Assembly: GCF_022049065.2 (NCBI RefSeq)
Contig: NZ_CP095743.1
Location: forward strand, 3,549,001-3,613,000
Direction of reading: 5' to 3'
DNA length: 64,000 nt
Source: Niallia sp. Man26
Lineage (GTDB): Bacteria; Bacillota; Bacilli; Bacillales; Cytobacillaceae
Position 1 is the stretch's first letter. Every line of letters starts with the position of its first letter. The notes under the pieces were generated by a model. It saw only the letters and a list, made by a program, of their open reading frames with translations, ran no database searches and had not been told where the DNA came from. Made by a program: the position numbers and the translations under genes. Positions 59,362-64,000 of this stretch are shown here, piece after piece.

Positions 59362-59789
59362 TCAAACTTATCTCCATTCAGCTGCTGCAAGGGGGGAACG
59401 CAACAGCAATACCTATTTTAGACGGATTAATTATCAATAAAGAGGATGACCATCATAATTGGCTGATCGAATTATATATGGCTCACACAGATTACTCTTT
59501 TTTTGAAAACGCGCTAAATGATGGACAAAAGCTACTAGTACATGCTGTCATTTCTAAAAAGGAAAATGACCCCGCACCGTTTGAAGTCATTGTCCATTCT
59601 GTCAGTAAATTTACGGACACAATCAGTGTGCTGCTGCAAGGGAGCTTGATGAGGAATCGCAAGGATTATGCAGAGATGCTGCTTGATCATCTCCTTGAAA
59701 GCGGCTATGAAGGCCGTGTGCTGTCTGAAAGGTTTAAAGAACTGATGCACAGCAAACAGCAGCTCTTTGTAGAAAAAAATACAGACTAA
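59352..59789 (+). CDS. ywpF: YwpF-family protein
   Basis: 145 residues with a GTG start and GGGGGAGG upstream. 'MKTFKLISIQLLQ' at the N-terminus and the overall length match B. subtilis YwpF, a cytosolic protein of unknown function. In B. subtilis it lies in the same genome neighbourhood (ywp region, near mbl, flhO and fabZ), as here. Terminator follows. Confidence 0.8.
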   Translation: MKTFKLISIQLLQGGNATAIPILDGLIINKEDDHHNWLIELYMAHTDYSFFENALNDGQKLLVHAVISKKENDPAPFEVIVHSVSKFTDTISVLLQGSLMRNRKDYAEMLLDHLLESGYEGRVLSERFKELMHSKQQLFVEKNTD

Positions 59790-59793
59790 AAAA

Positions 59794-59821
59794 GCAGTCT
59801 ACATTTGTAGACTGCCTTTTT
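59794..59821. terminator. Bidirectional intrinsic terminator
   Basis: GCAGTCTAC, loop ATTT, GTAGACTGC with A and T runs on either side, between ywpF and the convergent lipoprotein gene. Confidence 0.85.
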
Positions 59822-59825
59822 AAAA

Positions 59826-60236
59826 TCAGCTATCTTTGTCATCCTTGTCATTGCGATCTTTACGGTCTTCAATCATGTCTTCGCCAGGATCATTATCATC
59901 TTCAGCGGCATCAAGATCGTTGTCAGTGTTACGGTCATTATTGTCATTGTTGTCATCGATAAAGCCATCATCACCGTTGTCTATATTGTTGTCATTGTCG
60001 CCATTTCTGTTGTTCAGACCATCATCATTGTTAAGACGATTATTGTCTGTCCCGTTATTCATGTCACCGTCTGGAATGATGTTATTGTCTGGAATGATAT
60101 TATTGTCTGTAGTATCTGTGTCTTCTACAGTCGTATCATCTTCCGGAGCCGGACTTTGATCATCATTATTACCGCAGCCAGTAAGAAGCATTGCAGACAA
60201 TGCAGAAACACCTAATAGCGTCATCCATTTATTCAA
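59826..60236 (-). CDS. Asp/Asn-rich low-complexity lipoprotein
   Basis: 136 residues. Signal peptide with lipobox LTGC (Cys near 21), then an extremely acidic low-complexity chain of Asp, Asn and Gly ('NNDDGLNN', 'DNDNNIDNGDDGF', 'DDNNDNND'). Such DxDNN repeats often bind calcium, but no complete Dx[DN]xDG loop series is clear. AAAAGGGG precedes the ATG. Family and function unknown. Probably a surface-exposed spacer or ion binder. Confidence 0.65.
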   Translation of the reverse strand: MNKWMTLLGVSALSAMLLTGCGNNDDQSPAPEDDTTVEDTDTTDNNIIPDNNIIPDGDMNNGTDNNRLNNDDGLNNRNGDNDNNIDNGDDGFIDDNNDNNDRNTDNDLDAAEDDNDPGEDMIEDRKDRNDKDDKDS

Positions 60237-60392
60237 GTGAAAAACCCCTTTTCCTTTAAGATTTTTAAAGACCTTTTATATGGTCAATAATTATCTTGTC
60301 CAAGAAAAAGGACATTTTACATGTCATTTGACTTTCCCATAAATATATAACAATAGGCATTAAACACCAGATGCTTCTGCCGAGCAAAAGCT

Positions 60393-60830
60393 CTATTCTT
60401 CTTTTTTATCTCCTAATGCAAACATGATTTCTGCTTCACACGCTATTTCACCGTCTACAGTAGCAACACATTTTCCTTTGCCAAAGTTTCCGCGCACTCT
60501 TGTCATTTCTACTTCGAGACGAAGCTGATCGCCAGGGTATACCTGTTTTTTGAAGCGGCAGCTGTCAACACCTGCAAAGAAAGCAAGTCTTCCTTTATTT
60601 TCTTCTTTAATCAGCATCGCCACAGCTCCAACTTGAGCCAATGCTTCAACGATAAGCACACCTGGCATTACTGGGAATTCTGGAAAGTGACCATTAAAGT
60701 ACTCTTCATTTGCTGAAACATTCTTGATTCCGACTGCACGCTTTCCTTCCTCGACCTCTAAGATGCGGTCGACCAGCAAGAATGGGTAACGATGGGGAAT
60801 GATTTCTTTAATTTGATTTATATCTAACAT
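60393..60830 (-). CDS. fabZ: 3-hydroxyacyl-[acyl-carrier-protein] dehydratase FabZ
   Basis: 145 residues, the usual length. The catalytic His lies in '[16 protein letters not shown]' and the Glu in '[10 protein letters not shown]'. It removes water from 3-hydroxyacyl-ACP in fatty-acid elongation. The gene follows the flhO-flhP-EpuA unit as in B. subtilis, where it is called ywpB. AGGAGG is found before the ATG. A terminator stands between it and the unit upstream. Confidence 0.93.
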   Translation of the reverse strand: MLDINQIKEIIPHRYPFLLVDRILEVEEGKRAVGIKNVSANEEYFNGHFPEFPVMPGVLIVEALAQVGAVAMLIKEENKGRLAFFAGVDSCRFKKQVYPGDQLRLEVEMTRVRGNFGKGKCVATVDGEIACEAEIMFALGDKKEE

Positions 60831-60889
60831 TTTTATGACCTCCTACTAATATGTGGTTATGTATAATTGTACTAAATAACCTTATAAAA

Positions 60890-60914
60890 AAGGAAGGGAA
60901 ATTATCCCTTCCTT
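60890..60914 (-). terminator. Terminator between the EpuA-like gene and fabZ
   Basis: Minus strand: AAGGAAGGGA, loop TAATT, TCCCTTCCTT and then TTTTATAAGG. Confidence 0.75.
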
Positions 60915-60934
60915 AAAAAAATAATTATATATCC

Positions 60935-61213
60935 TTATTCTTTCTCAACAAGATCTATTATATGTGTCCATGTCGACTTTTTGAAAGTATCTCCAGCTTT
61001 ACCGTCACCGATAACACTATAGCCAATTACAGCACCGGCTGTGATGCTTACAGCTGTCAATACAATAATTAAGATTAACCGTAGCCAAATCGGGAACATC
61101 CGAACTCTGCCAAACCTTGAAGAAGACTTCTCTTGCGAGTTATTATCTTGTCTTTCTTCCCTTATCTGCTCCCTTGTCTTCATGACTTCTTGACTGCTTG
61201 TATTAACTGACAT
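60935..61213 (-). CDS. Small membrane protein, EpuA/YwzB-like (DUF annotated as RNA polymerase beta)
   Basis: 92 residues: a charged, Gln/Arg/Glu-rich N-terminus (about 1-40), one membrane helix (about 43-68) and a short outer tail. This matches the EpuA family (YwzB of B. subtilis), often mislabelled as an RNA polymerase beta subunit. It lies 15 bases after flhP and is co-directional. Function unknown. Confidence 0.75.
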   Translation of the reverse strand: MSVNTSSQEVMKTREQIREERQDNNSQEKSSSRFGRVRMFPIWLRLILIIVLTAVSITAGAVIGYSVIGDGKAGDTFKKSTWTHIIDLVEKE

Positions 61214-61228
61214 TATTTTATCTCCCTT

Positions 61229-62071
61229 TTAGCGTATCTCATTTACTAATCCCATCATCTGATCAGCAATAGTGATAGCTCTTGACTGAAACTGATAGGA
61301 GCGCTGTGTCGACATTAAGTTAACCATTTCCTTGCTCATATCAACATTGGATTGTTCCAGAACATTCTGCTGGACGGAAACTTCTCCGCGTAGTGCTCCG
61401 TCCAAATCTGTCAGAACTTGATCTCTCGTCATGTTAAGCTCATCTAGATTGGCAGGCAAACCATACAGATTATCTCCCTTTTTCTCAAGGAATTGAGGAT
61501 AATTAACAGCTGTCACACCTAGATTAACGTTCTGAGTCTGTCCATTGTTCAGAGTTGCAGATAGAGTACCTGTTTCTGATAAAGTATATTGACTTACGTT
61601 TTTATCGAGCATTATCGGATTATTATTTTCATCAAGAACTGCATACCCCTGCTTTGTCACAAGCATGTTTTCCGTATTTGATACCGGAGACAAATAAAAA
61701 GCACCGTCTCTTGTGTATTGAACTTCAGTGTTTTGCCCATTTTGGACAAGCACACGGTAAAGCTGGCCCTCTGACGTAAATGCCGTATCCAACGGACGGT
61801 TCGTCGTTTTTAAAGTGCCTTGTGTCATAACTGTCTGGGTCTGGGCAACCATTGCACCGTTTCCTTGTCTAATGCCATTAGGAGTCTGACGGTTAACCTC
61901 CTGCGCAAGATCCTTTTGGTTATTAACCTGTTGGACAAGCAAATCAGTGAATGTAGCATTATTCTTTTTGTAACCAGTCGTATCAACATTAGCCATATTA
62001 TTACTGATTGTATCCATTTGTTTTTGCAACTGTGTCAATGTATTTGTAGCGATAAGCATCGTTCTGTTCAT
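61229..62071 (-). CDS. flhP: Flagellar hook-basal body protein FlhP
   Basis: 280 residues. The N-terminal rod motif 'TLTQLQKQMDTISNNMANVDTTGYKK' (split) and the C-terminal helix 'SNVDMSKEMVNLMSTQRSYQ' are typical for FlgG/FlgF-like axial proteins. In B. subtilis flhO and flhP encode two rod proteins of the flagellum distal to the main fla/che operon. It follows flhO with a 49-base gap. GGGGGAGAA precedes the ATG. Confidence 0.9.
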   Translation of the reverse strand: MNRTMLIATNTLTQLQKQMDTISNNMANVDTTGYKKNNATFTDLLVQQVNNQKDLAQEVNRQTPNGIRQGNGAMVAQTQTVMTQGTLKTTNRPLDTAFTSEGQLYRVLVQNGQNTEVQYTRDGAFYLSPVSNTENMLVTKQGYAVLDENNNPIMLDKNVSQYTLSETGTLSATLNNGQTQNVNLGVTAVNYPQFLEKKGDNLYGLPANLDELNMTRDQVLTDLDGALRGEVSVQQNVLEQSNVDMSKEMVNLMSTQRSYQFQSRAITIADQMMGLVNEIR

Positions 62072-62120
62072 CTTATATTCTCCCCCTTAACCTGGGTTGC
62101 TTCCCCAAACGTGGTCTGCC

Positions 62121-62939
62121 TTAAACTTTACCTATTTCGTTTGCGGCTTTATCCATGCTTTTGTCATATGCTTGAAGAATCTTCTGGTTTGCTTCAAATG
62201 AACGATATGCAGACAGCATATCTGTCATCGTCCTGGATGTATCTACGTTAGAACTCTCCAGGAAGTTCTGTTTAAGCTGGAATGTTACACCGTTTGCTGT
62301 ATAAGCATTTTCAAGTGCCTGTCCATCCTCAGCCCGGTAAAGGCCATCGCCTTCTTTTACTAAAGATTTAGGATTTGCTGTATAGCTCACCCCAAGGCGG
62401 TATGCTTGCCCTTCACTTGTTGTAAGCACACCTTCATTAGACACGGAAAAGTTATCGTCAGGCAGCTGAATTCGCTCATTGTTTTCATCCATTACATATA
62501 AGCCGCTTCCTGTTGTCAAATAACCTTGGCCGTCCAGTGTGAAGTTTCCGTTCCTAGAATATCTTGTCTCACCGTTTGCATTTTGAATATTAAAGAATAT
62601 GGAGCCTGCCGTATTATTGTCATCCCCAGGAACATTTATATTCACTAGGGCGATGTCTGTTTTCAAGTCAGTTTGAGTAATATCACCTTGTGTGAATGTT
62701 GGGATGGCTTCTTGCATATAAACACCAGTCCCTAAAGAGCCAATTGTTGATTTTGTTGTTTTTCCGCTGGGAGTATAGGTATCTACCGTTTGCTGAAGCA
62801 GCTCCGGGAATGTGCGGACAGCAGATTGATCGGCTTTATATCCAGGTGTATTGCTGTTTGCCATATTGTTTGTCAGCATTTCAGTTCTTCTTTGCTGTGC
62901 TAACATACCTGATGCAGCTGTATAAAATCCTTTAAACAT
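62121..62939 (-). CDS. flhO: Flagellar rod protein FlhO
   Basis: 272 residues. 'ASGMLAQQRRTEMLTNNMANSNTPGYKAD' (split) is the flagellar rod signature, and the C-terminal 'SSNVDTSRTMTDMLSAYRSFEANQ' (split) the second. It lies between mbl and flhP as in B. subtilis. Together FlhO and FlhP make the distal rod under the hook. TTGGAGA lies before the ATG. Confidence 0.9.
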   Translation of the reverse strand: MFKGFYTAASGMLAQQRRTEMLTNNMANSNTPGYKADQSAVRTFPELLQQTVDTYTPSGKTTKSTIGSLGTGVYMQEAIPTFTQGDITQTDLKTDIALVNINVPGDDNNTAGSIFFNIQNANGETRYSRNGNFTLDGQGYLTTGSGLYVMDENNERIQLPDDNFSVSNEGVLTTSEGQAYRLGVSYTANPKSLVKEGDGLYRAEDGQALENAYTANGVTFQLKQNFLESSNVDTSRTMTDMLSAYRSFEANQKILQAYDKSMDKAANEIGKV

Positions 62940-63142
62940 ATCATTTTCTCCAATCTTTGAGAAGTTAAGGTCATATTACAGTTAGTTATATTATAAAATA
63001 AGTTAGGTTCATTTCTGTAGTCATTTGTTGAAAAAAGTCATATTTTGTATTGTATTTACTTCATCCCTTATTATATCGGATGTTATTTACAAATATCTAA
63101 TGGTATTTAATGCAAAACAGAAATTTATTTTATATTTTAAAC

Positions 63143-63179
63143 AAAAAAAACGGCTTACCCTTTCGGGCAGCCGATTTTT
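63143..63179 (-). terminator. Intrinsic terminator of mbl
   Basis: Minus strand: CGGCT(G)CCC, loop GAAA, GGG(TA)AGCCG and then eight T. Separates mbl from flhO. Confidence 0.8.
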
Positions 63180-63206
63180 CATTTATTTAGCAATGGAAAA
63201 GCCTGA

Positions 63207-64000
63207 TTAGCCAAGCTTTCTTTTTGGTAAACGGTCAATATTGTCAAGCATGATGCCTGTACCAATTGCGACACAATCCATTGGATTTTCTGCAACCAAG
63301 ACTGGAACTTTTAATTCATCAGCAAGCAGCATGTCAATTCCATGAAGAAGCGCGCCGCCTCCTGTCAAAATAACTCCTCTGTCAATGATATCTGCAGAAA
63401 GCTCAGGCGGAGTTCTTTCCAGAACACTCTTAGCAGCTTGTACAATCACTGTTACAGACTCTCTTAGCGCCTGTTCAATTTCCTCTGAATGAACCGTAAT
63501 CGTTCTAGGAAGACCTGAAACCATATCACGGCCGCGAATTTCCATCTCTTCTTTACGCGCGCCAGGGAAAACAGTTCCAATGTTAATTTTGATGTTTTCT
63601 GCCGTTCTTTCTCCAATCAAGAGCTTATATTCTCTCTTAATATATTGAAGAATTTCACTGTCAAACTTGTCCCCTGCCATTTTGATGCTTGAAGAAGTAA
63701 CAATATCACCCATTGAAAGAACAGCTACGTCAGTTGTTCCCCCGCCGATATCCACAACCATGTTGCCGCTCGGCTGGAAGATGTCCATACCCGCTCCAAT
63801 TGCAGCAACTTTCGGCTCTTCCTCCAGGTAGATTTTTTTGCCGCCGCTCTTTTCTGCTGCCTCTTTAATAGCTTTTTGCTCTACACTTGTAATGTTTGTA
63901 GGACAGCAGATAAGGATGCGTGGCTTTGATAAAAATCCTTTTACATTCAATTTATTGATAAAATGCTTAAGCATTGCTTCTGTGACATCAAAATCAGCAA
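63207..64000 (-). CDS. mbl: MreB-like cell-shape protein Mbl, C-terminal part
   Basis: The last 264 codons are in the window; the 5' end lies beyond the right edge (full length about 333). Actin-fold motifs are clear: 'ADFDVTEAML' at the edge, 'EEPKVAAIGAGMDIF', the phosphate-2 loop 'VVDIGGGTTDVAVLS' and 'GVILTGGGALLHGID' (adenosine). 'FPGARKEEMEIRGRDMV' and 'ILICCPTNITSVEQKAIKEAAE' (split) agree closely with Mbl rather than MreB or MreBH. It polymerises under the membrane and guides side-wall peptidoglycan synthesis. The gene is followed by flhO, as in B. subtilis. Confidence 0.95.
   Translation of the reverse strand, partial: ADFDVTEAMLKHFINKLNVKGFLSKPRILICCPTNITSVEQKAIKEAAEKSGGKKIYLEEEPKVAAIGAGMDIFQPSGNMVVDIGGGTTDVAVLSMGDIVTSSSIKMAGDKFDSEILQYIKREYKLLIGERTAENIKINIGTVFPGARKEEMEIRGRDMVSGLPRTITVHSEEIEQALRESVTVIVQAAKSVLERTPPELSADIIDRGVILTGGGALLHGIDMLLADELKVPVLVAENPMDCVAIGTGIMLDNIDRLPKRKLG

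Noticed and set aside
63025..63210. Plus-strand frame of 61 codons with a TTG start and a signal-like N-terminus in the flhO-mbl gap
   Set aside because: It runs through the mbl terminator hairpin and into the 3' end of mbl and has no ribosome-binding site.

Overview
The window looks like chromosomal DNA of a low-GC, endospore-forming, motile Bacillaceae. The block at the right end (mbl, flhO, flhP, a YwzB/EpuA-type membrane peptide, fabZ, with ywpF nearby) keeps the Bacillus subtilis gene order. SpoVR, a Spo0E-type phosphatase, Vpr, a YwqA/YwqB-like pair and LytE-type LysM/NlpC enzymes fit the same group. Strong AGGAGG ribosome-binding sites, CcpA cre-like sites and a TnrA/GlnR box also fit. 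A Niallia/Cytobacillus-like genus is my guess; the sequence does not prove it. I see no rRNA, tRNA, insertion sequence, prophage or CRISPR array.

Layout. 1-1.5 kb: end of a purine/hydantoin catabolic unit (cyclic amidohydrolase, NCS1 permease). 2.2-4.9 kb: YdhK-like lipoprotein, LysE exporter and a divergent MocR regulator. 5-9 kb: beta-glucoside-type PTS (IIB, IIC, IIA) behind a LicR/ManR-type activator. 9.2-12.5 kb: sodium/proton antiporter and small membrane proteins. 12.6-19 kb: a catabolic regulon with a PFK-like kinase, an RpiB-like isomerase, a GntP permease, a GntR/FCD regulator, an SDR and a split transketolase. 19.3-22 kb: small proteins and a YhgE-like/TetR pair. 22.3-24.8 kb: a four-gene cluster around a glutathionylspermidine-synthase-like ATP-grasp ligase. 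25-36 kb: single housekeeping genes (GNATs, quinone oxidoreductase/LysR, DinB, NUDIX, GIY-YIG, DUF2087, phosphoesterase, MazG, methyltransferase, DnaQ-BRCT). 36-39.4 kb: a second PTS operon with a GH4 6-phospho-beta-glucosidase. 39.7-45.5 kb: Spo0E-like, homoserine dehydrogenase, SpoVR, PBP3-like protein, DCC protein. 45.5-50.4 kb: DcuS/CitA-type two-component system, PlcR-like regulator, LysM-NlpC endopeptidase. 50.6-59 kb: SWIM protein, SNF2 helicase, Vpr protease. 59.3-64 kb: YwpF, an acidic lipoprotein, FabZ, EpuA-like, FlhP, FlhO, Mbl.

The most interesting block is 12.6-19 kb. Its two transcription units share an operator motif and carry cre-like sites. Its PFK-like kinase keeps the ATP and catalytic residues but lacks the arginines that hold the 6-phosphate of fructose 6-phosphate, so it probably acts on another substrate. 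The ATP-grasp/DUF350/lipoprotein cluster is second. Several genes under 60 codons have good ribosome-binding sites and are listed. All functions come from reading motifs; no search was run.
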